This document shows positions 53,601 to 64,000 of a stretch of 64,000 bases of DNA, one piece after another. The notes beneath the pieces were generated by a model. That model did no database searches and had not been told where the DNA came from. It saw only the letters and a list, made by a program, of their open reading frames with translations. Each line of letters begins with the position of its first letter. Positions within the stretch are counted from its first letter, which is position 1. The position numbers and the translations under genes are program-made. Origin of the DNA: Trichoplax adhaerens. Taxonomy: Eukaryota; Placozoa; Uniplacotomia; Trichoplacea; Trichoplacidae. The stretch lies in NCBI RefSeq assembly GCF_000150275.1, contig NW_002060943.1, positions 4,670,008 through 4,734,007 of the forward strand, in the 5' to 3' direction.

Positions 53601-56600
53601 ACGTGTACGATGCAACTTGGGCGGTAGCTCTTACCTTAAATAATTCTATTCAGCGTTTAGCTAAAAAAAAATTGACATTAGAAGGCTTTACTTATGGAAA
53701 TGTTGATTATCTTGAAGTATTTACTTCAGAAATGGCCAAACTGCAGTTTCTAGGCGTAACGGTAACTAATAAATTAACGACGAATAAGCGTAATTACTAA
53801 AATTCAGTTTGATGGCGATAATCTTGAAATTACCGGAATTGTTGCGTAGTGCTATATATATAAGTGAATGAATTAACTTTCGTTTGAAGAATCCAATAAA
53901 TAGTAGTTATAGCAAACTTGCTGTGATAGATTATAAATTCTTATTTAACAGTAAGAGGGCCCAGGCTTTTGAAGCTTTCCAAATTGCTGACAGCCTAAAA
54001 TAGCGAGGTCTTTCTTTCAAAAGCTGATAGTCATCCATTAATCCAATTTATTTGTTTATCCTAAATTAATAAATACACTAGGGGCCTTTATCATTTACCA
54101 AGACTGGCGATCGTATTGGTATAACAGTGATTCGAAGAGTTCAAAGTATGTGTTCAATGATGTCGATAGCTGTAATGCAATCTCAAACCGATATTTTCTG
54201 GTTAAGTGTGATTCTGTCTACGATCCATTCTTGAGATCTTGAGATATATGTGTATTTGTAATAAAATCATTATTGCGGTACTTCAATTCGCAATGCTGTA
54301 ACGACGATACATTAGAAGTTTTACAGTAAAATAATTTAAATCAAGCCTTTTGTGAGTGATTTCAGTCGGATAGAGGCTAATAATTATAACAGCTTATTCG
54401 ATCTAAGCTTTTAGGTTTCGTCATCTAGTTGCAAATTATTTGTGAACATGGTACTGTATGTTAACTTTATTTTCACGAGTGCAATGGAATTGTGATTACA
54501 TTCATATGATGCATTAAAAATGATACTATTATAGTGTGCATGAATATATTTACTATTCTTTCTCTTAAAAAGACGGTAAACCTTGCAATTATTGTATTAT
54601 AAGCTGAAAGATGACTTCGTTTAAATGTAATTACTTTCTATATTACTAACTTCATTAATTGAATAGATCATAGCCACATTGTCATTGCCAAGTATATCGA
54701 TCAGAGTGCAAAAGTGATATGGGATGATTCTATCAATTATATTTGGGGAACACCCGGTAGGTATTTGACAAATAATGTCAAGTAATATTGTAGCCGATTA
54801 GATCAATACTTAGTTTTATGGATGTTGTCTCTATAGCTTTTATATAATCGTGACAAAGTAGGTCATGGTAACTGATATAGAGATTATTTTTTGTAAAGCG
54901 ATCCTTTCGAAGTCTAAATCACTAATTAATTATAATGATATAAGTTTTTATTATTCAAATTCGAAGTTATCCTGCCTTAAAAACTTTATTGCAATAACCG
55001 ATGCAGATTGTCTAATCGAATAATACCTTTAAGTCATAAATTTATTTATTAATCTTAATTTTATGAGGTAAATATTATTACATCCGCATTAAGACGTTAT
55101 CACGATATCTGATCGAGAGATAATTTCATATAACCATATATGTGACAGTGTTATATGCTGTATTAGAGTAGAAATATCTATGTTAGGATAATTCTGTTAG
55201 CCTATCCTTATTTAGTTAACATCTAATTTGGATATACTGTGTTTTAATATAGCACTGACTTTTTATCACAGTGACACATATACACATGCTGAAATTAATA
55301 GTTACAATAGGGAATGCAAATCATCTACTTACAGTTCGATTTATTGTGATTATAACTTACTTTTGGTAGATTGTAAATTATCATGGAAATGTTCCGTGAT
55401 AGGACATATCGTAATCTGACTATTCTGTATCAAGTCATCAGATGTCTTTGTTCGTAAATACTGTTGTCTGCATTAAGGGAGCAGTAGCTAAAATTAATAT
55501 CTAATTCAGTGAATGATTCCAAAGTTAATCATGCTAACTATGACTCATGAACTGTTGAGAAAGAGTATATAAATGCAGTATATCGTGTAATAAAGTGGAT
55601 TCTCAAACTTAGTGTTTAACGTAAAATACGAGGCGTCTTAAGTCTGTATGTAGTCTGCTAGTAGAGCAAAAGTGTTTGTGATAGTGCAGATATCGTTCCT
55701 GTATACGTGGTTCAAGGAATTGACTTATTGATCGTACATTACGTTATCTTGCTGCAAAACTATTTTGTGACAACATCATAGAAGATTAGAGCACTAATTA
55801 CTGTTATAAATGTCATCTGTATTAAATTATAATTATACATCATGACTAAGCACATGACATTAAATTTATCGCTTGTTGGATAAAATGTTGTGCTATCAAG
55901 TTATTAAGTTTAAGATTATTTTTAGGCAACAAAACTCCAATTGATTTCCCTAGAACAGTTACGAAAATGATTACAGTCCCAATATCATTATTTGTTATAA
56001 TGGTTATAGCATCTGGATTTGGAATAGTGCTAGCGATAATTCTACTACGATTTAATGTATCTTACAGAGAAGATAGGTAATTTAAACAAAGATTTATAGA
56101 TAACTTTCGCATTTTAAATACTTCTACATGGTGGCCAAGAGAGTAATATTCTTTTTTATGTCAAGAATGTAATATACAGCTTTCCAAAAATTTATCTTAT
56201 TTAAATTTTAACGGAAATTATTTATAAAATTTTCTCGATTCAATGATCCCTTCTAATTCAAGAGCAATAAAAATCACCAGTCCTAATATAAATATTGCCA
56301 TTATTTGTGGCGTAATATTATGTTATATATCGGTACCATTTCTTGGTTTGGATAGTAATATACTTGGCATCAGTACTTATGGAATGTATGCACATTCATT
56401 GGTTTGCAGGGTCAGAGAAGTATCTTACTTGAATATAAAATTTGAAATTATTGATTAATTTTAAACTTACATTGCAACTTATTTTACAACTTGTGAATAA
56501 ATGGCCTTGAATTATTATATAAACCTGTGCTGTTCGAAGTATATCATCAATTATGTATTTTTTACGTAGATCAGAATATGGCTACTGTTGTTAGGATTTA

Positions 56601-59558
56601 TGATGGGCTTTAGCGCCCTCTTTACAAAAACCTGGCGTTTATATGTCATCTTTACTAATAAAACCAGCCGAAAGCAGGTACAGTCACACGAATGTGTTTA
56701 GTTCAGCTAGCCGAAATTTTGCTTTTAGATTCCTATCTATAGAATATTGCGATCTTCTTTAATATTTAGCGAGGCAACTATTAGTGGGTTATTAAAATTT
56801 ATTTTCGTAATGGCACCAGCCATATAACTAATAACGATTGATATTGGTGGCAGGGAATGAAAGACAAGCAATTATCTAGATTTATAATTATAGCCGTACT
56901 TGTTGGAATTATCATCTTAACTGCACAAGCCACCGTTGATCCAATCAATCTTCAAAACATGATACTCAATACTGTTAGTATAATAATTTTAAGTTGATTC
57001 TATATTTATCAAACTAAATCTGTTGCTGTCTTAGTAATACATGAATCAAATGTCGAATAATGAGCTTAATTTGAGCACAACCGTAAGATAGTTAATAACG
57101 TAACAGAATCATAATTACGTTATATAATTCTCATATTCTCGCTAGTACATCATATTTGGAGACGATCATATTGCATATCATATTTAGAGATAATATGAAA
57201 ACTACAAGAACACATCTTATCACTCGTTTTTAGATCCATATCTATTCTTTTAATCTGTTTCATCTGTCAAAGATTGATTAAATTAGAAATTGTTATTACA
57301 TTATTTAAGTTTAAATTATTAGGAAAGCTATAGCAATTGAAGGAGAATATAGGTGTATTACCTTACATATCAGAGAAAAATTGATGTATACCGTAATTTG
57401 CATACAATATCTATTCTTGCATTATTTATTTTTACTGGTTATTGATCATTCGAGCATAGGACTGCAGTGTCTTCTGCCAGTTCTCCAGTATTAGGATGCG
57501 AATGATGCAGGCGACTAGTTTCACTTATTTGATGCTATTTATCGTCAAATCTTGAAGTATTCTGAGTATCATTTTATTTCTTTTAAATATGCTAGTAAAG
57601 ATAACGAATATAATACCTATATTGGAAGTTTAAATTATAGATTTATTCTTATTTACAGAAAACTGAAGAGAATGGAGATTTTAAAATCGTTTACTCCATT
57701 ACCACGTGCGTTACAAAGCATCCAGCAATATGGCAGAGTTTAATGTTGGGTAGCAACGGTATCTTGCTGCTTTATGGTTTAGCATTAGCTTGGAAAACTC
57801 GAAATATTGCGTGTGATGTGGCCAATGACTCTAAAACCATTGGGTTGGCGGTATATAGCGTTTGCGTTTTTTCCAGTACGGCTGCCTTGATTGGCTTCAC
57901 TGTAACCCAACCAGCAGTCCGATTTAGCATGATTGCACTTTTCATCTTGCTATCAACAACTGGATCAATGTATTTAATTTTCTTACCGAAGGTAAAATTT
58001 CCAAGCATCTTGTTTTTGTTATAACAATTTCGATCCCAAATAAATATATGCAATATTATAGAAGACATGCCTATAAAATTTTATGAATCAAGGGAATTTA
58101 ATATGCAAGAGAGAAGTATTACAATTGTATAAATTTACTCAGTATTTTAATCTAACGGTGATGAAAAGGTTTGGATGATTAAAGATCTAGCCAGGGTTAA
58201 TTCAACGCAAAGATCGAATGAAGCTGATTCTGAGCCAGGAAAATTAATTGAGCGGGTATGATTAAAATTTCAATTCTCTCTCCCACATTGAAGGCATGAT
58301 GAATCGAATTTCTTCGATACTAATATTTTTATGTATAGTGTTTAAAAGTTAAACGTATGATGCAATTTATATTCTTTTGAGATTACTTTCTTATATATAT
58401 TCTTATTTCGTAATCATTAATTAGCTTATTTTCATAATAGCAATCTGTGTAATATATATTTGCTTGATCTAATTTTGCATTTATTGGCTGTTAGGTGAGC
58501 GAAAGATAAAGTAAATTACTATATATTATACAGCTGTATTCAACGTACTTTGCAAGAGGACTTCTTTAATGCTAGGCATTTTTCATTTGCATACGTGTTT
58601 ATCCATGTATCTATCTTGGTTACAGCTGCATCAATTCTCTGTAGATTTCCCATTTTCTACCTATTTTTCGACTTCTTTGAGTTATTAAATTCATTAACAT
58701 TAATATTTTACTTTATAATGAGTTTGTTCATTCTTTCAGCATCTTCATCACTCTGCTAGTCGATCGTCAATAATGCCCGATCCGAAAGTTTATAAGGTAT
58801 CGTTGATTGGGCAACTGAAATGGATATCTTAAGAAATCAAAATAGAAATTTGTAATAAGACTAACTCATTGTTATTTCTTTATAGTTGCAAGACGAGATT
58901 AGTGAGCTGAAATCTCTTCTGGCTATGAAGTGTCAGCGTATTGAGGAGGTAAATCAATTTCGTGCACTGTTAGCAACATTTTTCTTGTGTATGATATCTG
59001 ACATAAATGATCAAAAGAATATCATTAATCGACAATTTCATTCCAAGTTATAACCATTCAGTTAATTAACATGGTATAACTGCATCATCATTAGCTAGAG
59101 GAGAGCTTACTAAAATCGAAAATAAGCACCATTACTAATAATGAAGACACCATACCAAGATTGCATTCAGAATTAGTGGAGGTAAAAAATTATTTTCCAG
59201 TGATTAAAACATGTACTTACAGAAACATAGACAGCCGTCGTAGGACGAAATAATTCAGTATGACGGAGTTTTGAAATCTAATTTAAATAATGGCGTTCAT
59301 AATTCAACGGAGATCAAGCCTAATTTATAGATCGCCATATGAAAGAAACTAATTTGTAATCGATAAATCAATATTGGCACTGTTTATTTAAAATTTAAAC
59401 TAAAATAGGATGCAAGCAATTCCTGTCGATGCAAATCTGCAAATTGTTGGAAATCTTACTTCAATCAGGACAGTCAGGAAATCTCAAGCTATAACAATTC
59501 TTATTTGTCTGTTCAATCGCCACAACAGCGCAGAGTTTCCTTCCTGCCTAAAGATTAG
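47620..59558 (+). CDS. GABBR-like: GABA-B-type class C GPCR, paralogue C (complete)
   Basis: Eighteen exons: 47620-47883, 50328-50465, 50624-50794, 51002-51109, 51631-51696, 53099-53311, 53513-53761, 54082-54145, 54667-54756, 55926-56076, 56263-56410, 56570-56677, 56854-56973, 57659-57991, 58169-58255, 58886-58948, 59101-59181, 59409-59558. They total 2604 nt, giving 867 residues and a TAG. ATG 47620 opens a signal peptide (FCKFLVYTALILNSI). Flytrap domain to about residue 454 (ITIGASFPISGAD, SACSPVTEPMAQTSREFKL, RIIYAGFYPKPGRRVLC, VYDATWAVALTLNNS); seven membrane segments to about 741 (ITSPNINIAI, TKTWRLYVIFTNK, QATVDPI); coiled-coil tail (LQDEISELKSLLAMK) and a Cys/Ser/Gln-rich end (CRCKSANCWKSYF, SPQQRRVSFLPKD). 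It is the smallest locus and the template for the other two. The acceptor before 58169 has a poor pyrimidine tract. LTRs lie in introns 5 and 9. A G-protein-coupled role is inferred from family. Confidence 0.93.
47884..50327 (+). other. receptor C intron 1
   Basis: The intron carries a tandem duplication at 48139-48320 and, on the minus strand, a 98-codon open frame at 49984-50280 with no recognised family. Nothing else was recognised. Confidence 0.6.
48139..48320. repeat. tandem duplication of about 92 bp
   Basis: Units beginning near 48139 and 48231 share CTATTG, AGAAAC, GGACTTTAA/CGAACTTTAA and TTCAGATT in the same order and spacing. They are diverged, so the duplication is not recent. 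Confidence 0.6.
51806..52304 (-). mobile_element. solo LTR, family 3, copy 1
   Basis: A 499-bp element begins TGTGATAAAG and ends TTCAATACA (TG...CA), with a perfect 5-bp duplication GCATC at 51801-51805 and 52305-52309. A reverse-strand AATAAAG-like signal (ACTTTATTAC) lies about 60 bp inside the left end, suggesting the minus orientation. The partner copy begins at 63758. It shares its first eight bases (TGTGATAA) with family 2. Confidence 0.83.
52353..52415. repeat. GTACTGTAC palindromic repeat patch
   Basis: Overlapping GTACTGTAC/GTACAGTA units form local inverted repeats. They are the same motif as the cluster at 9820-10190, 42 kb away. Confidence 0.6.
55141..55772 (+). mobile_element. 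solo LTR, family 1, copy 2
   Basis: A 632-bp element begins TGTGACAG and ends TTTTGTGACA. It is closely similar along its full length and in the same orientation to the element at 25969-26599, including the TATATAAATGCAGTATATCG box and AATAAAG. The flanking five bases, ATATA before and ACATC after, do not match, unlike the first copy. It sits in intron 9 of receptor C, a place not equivalent to the first copy's site in receptor A. Confidence 0.82.
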
Positions 59559-59768
59559 AACTAATCTTAAATGAAGCAAGTATATAATTAAACAGACAGA
59601 TTAAGTCAGCCAAAGCAATACAAATCTGATAATGAATACGATATTTTAGATAAATAGCTTAATTAGCTGTAGCCGTGCAATTCGTATATTACTTGGACGA
59701 AGTCATAGATTCAATTTTTCTTCCTCTTTGTTGTACTAATATCTTCCTTCTTCCCGTTACTATAACAT

Positions 59769-60385
59769 CGATTAATAGATATTTGCAGATACTTATGTAC
59801 AGTAAGAAAACTGTTAATAATGATTTAAGGTTATGATTATCTATAGTGAACAATTGCAAAATATAATAACGATCATAGATTTAACTCGATCATACAATAG
59901 CAAAGCCGTATTTTCACTTTCCCTTCCTTTTCTTTAAATAAATCAATTCTCTCTCAAGCTGTGGTGCTGATAGATACTTGCAGCCATTTCTCATAGACAG
60001 TAACATTCAGAAATTAACCACTTATGATACTCCTGTGATTCGATCAATAGATACCCACAGATATGCACCTATATATATATACCTCGTATAGTAGGAAAAT
60101 TCTGTTAATTGTGAATAAAGATTATGATTATCTACGTGGAATAACCGGCAAAACGACTGACGACTATCGATTTAACAAGATCATACAACAGGCAAATTTT
60201 TGAACTTATAATTAATGCAGTTGAATAAAGTCATATTTTCATCTTTCCTTCTGTTTTCTTTACAGTTAAGTAAATCATTTTTCTATTAAGCTATAGCAAC
60301 TAATGGATACTCGCAGCTATTTATATAGCAGACAGTAATATTTACTCGTATAATCAACCATTTATGATATTACTATGATTACTTA
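59769..60385. repeat. tandem duplication of about 270-345 bp downstream of receptor C
   Basis: Unit 1 starts CGATTAATAGATATTTGCAG (59769) and unit 2 starts CGATCAATAGATACCCACAG (60041). In both the landmarks follow in order: GATTATCTA, ATTTAAC..GATCATACAA, TATTTTCA, CTTTCCTTC, a TAAATCA, a CAGCYATTT..AGACAGTAA, then CATTTATGATA. Unit 2 is longer because of internal insertions. Confidence 0.65.
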
Positions 60386-62031
60386 CAATCGGTAAATACC
60401 AAGTTAAAAATCACCGAAACCTGCAGTGAACTAAGATCTTATAGAGAATTAGCATACCTTCAGTTTTATCTATCTTCTTTCTAGTATTTTATTACATCAA
60501 TTCCAAATAATTTTAAAATTCAATCAATAAGTATGTAGACGTAACTATATTAAGTAATTTTTTACAAGTTAATGTGAACATCTAATTCAGTCAATATCAA
60601 GGAATAATATTTCATTTTATAGCAATTATTTCGTGTTCTAAGATATCGTAGGTAAAGCTAATGAGGCTAGCATTTTCTCTACCCAATCTATTAAAAATAC
60701 GGTTATAAAGCCTTTCATCATTACTGCAACATTATTTACATGTTAATTTCCGTTTTTAATATCTCTTTTTTAATGTGAATCAAAGTATTATTTTATGATC
60801 ATAATACGTATTAATAATAAAGAGAAAAATGTTGGTTATAAACTAGTAGTTGCCCAGCATTAAAAGGATAATTTAGTCTACACGAAAATCTGTGGTTTCT
60901 CATGCTTCTATGCTAAATTTTGATACGAATTTCTAGAGGACAATCTATTTGCAAGTCTTTTCAATTGATTACATCGCTGATGCTTCCTTCTATATATGCT
61001 GCACGCTAAAGCTATCAAATGAATGACTACTTGCTGATATCATAAAATAAAGCATCTACTTGAACTTGATTAGAAGATATTTAGCTTTACAGGGTTTTGA
61101 AAGCCCTAATTTAAGCATAAAAGATCTGATTTAAGTAATTGCAATAAATTAACTGGCCTTAGATACTTGATATCCCTACATTGGCTAAAATTTAAAGGTG
61201 CGTATTTTTTTGAGCGGAATTATAGAAAACGATTCAGATTGCATTCTCCCTTAAAGTCGACTTTAAGTATAAAATAAGATTACTAAAGCACGCTATTACC
61301 TATTGGAACATTTTTCACTATTCCAGTATTTTTGATCAATTCAATATCTCCATCAAATGTAGCAATTTCAACTCATTGCAGTAGTAGCATGAAGGCGTTA
61401 TAGAGCTTATTCACTACAGCAAATAAGCTATCAAAACAATAATCTACTAAAATAATCCATTTTAAAGAAATTTTATCACCTACAAGCTTCTTTAAAGTCC
61501 TAATTTTAATTCTAAAACTTAATAGTCCATTTATGCCAAACAACTTACAATAAGATGACTAAGCTTAAAAGGACTAGAACAAATGTCTTTTCTAACTAAT
61601 AGAATACAATCAACTAGTCAACATGTTGTTTATGATTGGATCTAAACGATATAGATTCTGGATACTCCGACAATTCGTACATAACCGATTGTGAACACAG
61701 TAGATAACTGACACCTTACTAGGGGATTTTACTTATAAGTATCAAATTCTTTGCGAGCTAGTGCTTCGGTAAGCTTTACCAGTATTGTTACAGTACTGTT
61801 TAACTGCAGCGCCAGATGACAATTGAATTAAAACAAGACTGACTGGTTGAACGAGAACATTGTACTTATATACGAGGACTATGGTAATGTTACAAAGCCC
61901 TTATTACAATAACTAGCATATCAAGATTTATATCACAGCTTGCTGTGTTTCAAATCCGGAATAACCTGTAATATTAATAGTACGAGATAACTTAATGCAG
62001 AATTAAACTTAGCATAGCGTATAAACAATTC

Positions 62032-62589
62032 TGTAAAGTAGCATTGTATTATGATTGTAGACTATTAGCCATGTTTAGTATAATATGCGGTAGTGTCGTT
62101 TTTATACTTATCGTATGATATATTTAGCGGCCCAAATTATAGACTGTAATGGTAGACTCTATGCTAGAGTACCGATGACTATATACAGTAAGATGTTGAG
62201 CTACTAATTAGGTTAGAGGTAAAATAGAACTACAAATCATATATTAAGATATGGTTCGTTCATTGTACTTTGAGTGGTAGGAATAATGTCTACGCAAACA
62301 CGGTAATCGTTTCCATATTGGATTAATGATATTCCACTGTAAAATAGTATTACTAATAATAATTTGATTGCGTGTAAAATAAGGTAAAACGTTGCTATGC
62401 TGATGTAGCTACATGACTACAGAGAGTATAAAAGCAAGCGACATTAAATGATTTGCTTACTCTTTCTAAAAGCTTTTCAGTGGTTTAATTTGGCTAGACT
62501 AGAGCTGTGTGGAGCTAATCCTTGTATTAAATCTAATAAAGTTCTAATTTTCTACAAATTTTGAATTTTCGTGATCGGATATTATCACA
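62032..62589 (+). mobile_element. solo LTR, family 2, copy 2
   Basis: A 558-bp element begins TGTAAAGTAGC and ends GGATATTATCACA (TG...CA), with a perfect 5-bp duplication AATTC at 62027-62031 and 62590-62594. Forward TATA-like GAGTATAAAAGCAAG near 62426 and AATAAAG near 62537 give the orientation. It is an inverted copy of 37126-37679. Confidence 0.85.
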
Positions 62590-63757
62590 AATTCTAATCC
62601 GTTTGTTATTCTTAACTAAAACAGATTGCTGCTAAATCTTTTACTATACTAAGTTCAGCAGTACGCTCATTTTCTTTCTAATATTTTCTAATATTTTAAA
62701 AGTTTGATTTCTAATTAGTATACTACAATTATGTTTACTGAATTGCTACATAATTTCATTGCATTAGCCTCGATTTGATTGATAACATTGCATAAAAATC
62801 AAGTAGTATAAATTATATATTTCCAAGCAGACTTTTTCTGTTGTGCATGAATCTAACTTTTTGGAACTAGCTGAAGCATCAAAATGCCGTAAAATTCATT
62901 GTCCTTCATGTGTCCAATGAGTTATATACCATGACTAAACAATTAACTACACGTATATGGATTCTAATGAAGTTATTCACTGCATATCAAATTTTAAAGC
63001 AATTTTGATAAGCTTTCATGTACTCTTCAGACAAATAAGTTATTTATTGATCATCTTTATTTGAGAGACAGCTTTGATTTAGATGAGAGTGTTATGTGAA
63101 GGTAATCTCCCGAGAAATTGCAATAGTTGTTACAAACATAAAGTTAACCACAGGTTACTAGCGTAGTCTTTATCTTTGTCAACGTTTAAATTTACGTAAC
63201 CCTTTCATAATGGCAAATAGCAATTTGCCTAACTACTTTTTGACGGAGATTCTAATTGACAAATCACATATCCATCATTTTGGACGTTATATTCCATGTA
63301 AGCACCAAATAATCCATCTACAAGAAGGGAATTCATCTCTAGTACAAGCTTTGTTAACTTAACAAAGAGAAAAGGAAAATTTCCTGCATTTTGGTATCTT
63401 ATATTCGCTTACCTTTAATGGCATCAGGTTTATATGATGATCTTAATTGAGAAATAAAATTTTGGTATAGCACTTTTGATGAATCTGCAGGCATAGATTT
63501 TCGGAAATTTAACGAATTTGTTTTTAGTTCCCCGTATAAAGTTATCTATAAGATAAAGAATATCGATACTTGGTATTGGCTATTCGATCAAAAAGTGACG
63601 ATTTTAGTACGTGTTTACGGAGCAAAGCACCGTATATATTAATTAAGTAGATTTCGTTATGTAGCTAATGGCAATACGGTGGGAAGTAATTATGAATATT
63701 AATCGTGTATAGTTTTGCTAGACAACCAAGATTTAAGCCTGTTTTGAAATTAATTCG

Positions 63758-64000
63758 TGTGATAAAGTGATCTTCAAAACAATAAATCAAGAACTACAGT
63801 TTCTTGCAAATTTCACTTTATTACAGAAGTTAGGTTCGTCTAACTACCAAGGACTATCTGACTATCTGATAATCTACTTATTACAGCAAAATTCACGATT
63901 TATATACGATTAGTTACAGAATGCTTTTACTGTAACAAATCTTATCTTGCCCATTACAGTAAGTCGCAAGATCAGATCTAAATTTACTATCGCGCAATCT
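63758..64000 (-). mobile_element. LTR, family 3, copy 2, cut by the window end
   Basis: It begins TGTGATAAAG and shares CTACAGTTTCTTG, TTCACTTTATTACA, AACTACCAAGGACTATCT and AATTTACTATCGCGC with the copy at 51806-52304. The left flank is ATTCG. The right end is outside the window, so target duplication and any internal element cannot be judged. Confidence 0.78.

Larger units (their letters stand above)
59559..64000. other. 3' flank of the receptor array
   Basis: No coding exon is supported and no fourth receptor is visible before the window ends. The region holds a tandem duplication (59769-60385), a family 2 LTR (62032-62589) and the start of a family 3 LTR (63758 onwards). Confidence 0.65.

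Noticed and set aside
55228-55419. 63-codon frame on the plus strand
   Set aside because: It lies inside the family 1 LTR, which is noncoding, and the sister copy has several changes that break the frame.
58550-58759. Hydrophobic 69-codon frame suggesting an extra membrane segment
   Set aside because: It starts at a non-ATG codon in an intron of receptor C after the seventh membrane segment; the flanking exons join in phase without it.
1-64000. CRISPR arrays, operons, tRNA and rRNA genes
   Set aside because: The genes are intron-rich and animal-like; no regularly spaced repeat array, tRNA box pattern or rRNA segment was seen. A covariance-model scan would be needed to exclude tRNAs fully.

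Overview
The window is AT-rich, intron-dense animal nuclear DNA. Every gene is split into many short exons with GT-AG introns, and the recognisable families are metazoan: a MAP4K-type Ste20 kinase with a citron-homology (CNH) domain, a TMEM160-like mitochondrial membrane protein, and three GABA-B-type class C receptors. Expanded GABA-B-like receptor sets and AT-rich genomes of this density are known from placozoans such as Trichoplax and Hoilungia, and from sponges. I favour a placozoan, but the sequence alone does not settle it.

Layout. 407-1513 (+) holds a TMEM160-like gene. 2685-9382 (-) holds a MAP4K3/5-like kinase that is transcribed towards the TMEM160 gene. 9383-14769 has no gene I can support; it contains TACAG/GTAC-type short repeats and a long hairpin. 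From 14770 to 59558 a tandem, same-strand array of three GABA-B-like receptor paralogues (called A, B and C here) fills the window. 59559-64000 has no supported gene and holds a tandem duplication and two LTR copies.

The three receptors were reconstructed exon by exon. Paralogue C closes perfectly: 18 exons, 2604 nt, 867 residues plus stop. A and B share its intron positions and phases and nearly all its exon lengths as far as the coiled-coil exons. Their last one or two exons are not certain. All three have a signal peptide, a Venus-flytrap ligand-binding domain, seven membrane segments and a cytoplasmic coiled-coil tail. Sushi domains and the class C cysteine-rich linker are absent. Several ligand-contact positions of mammalian GABBR1 look altered, and paralogue A differs from B and C at one more, so ligand preference has probably diverged.

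The repeat layer is informative. Three families of solo LTR are visible, four copies having perfect 5-bp target-site duplications. They lie in receptor introns or flanks at non-equivalent places, so they inserted independently after the receptors duplicated. A cluster of three hairpins at 27988-28112, an independent long hairpin at 10323-10387 and a CpG-containing palindrome at 39533-39592 are unexplained structures outside exons.
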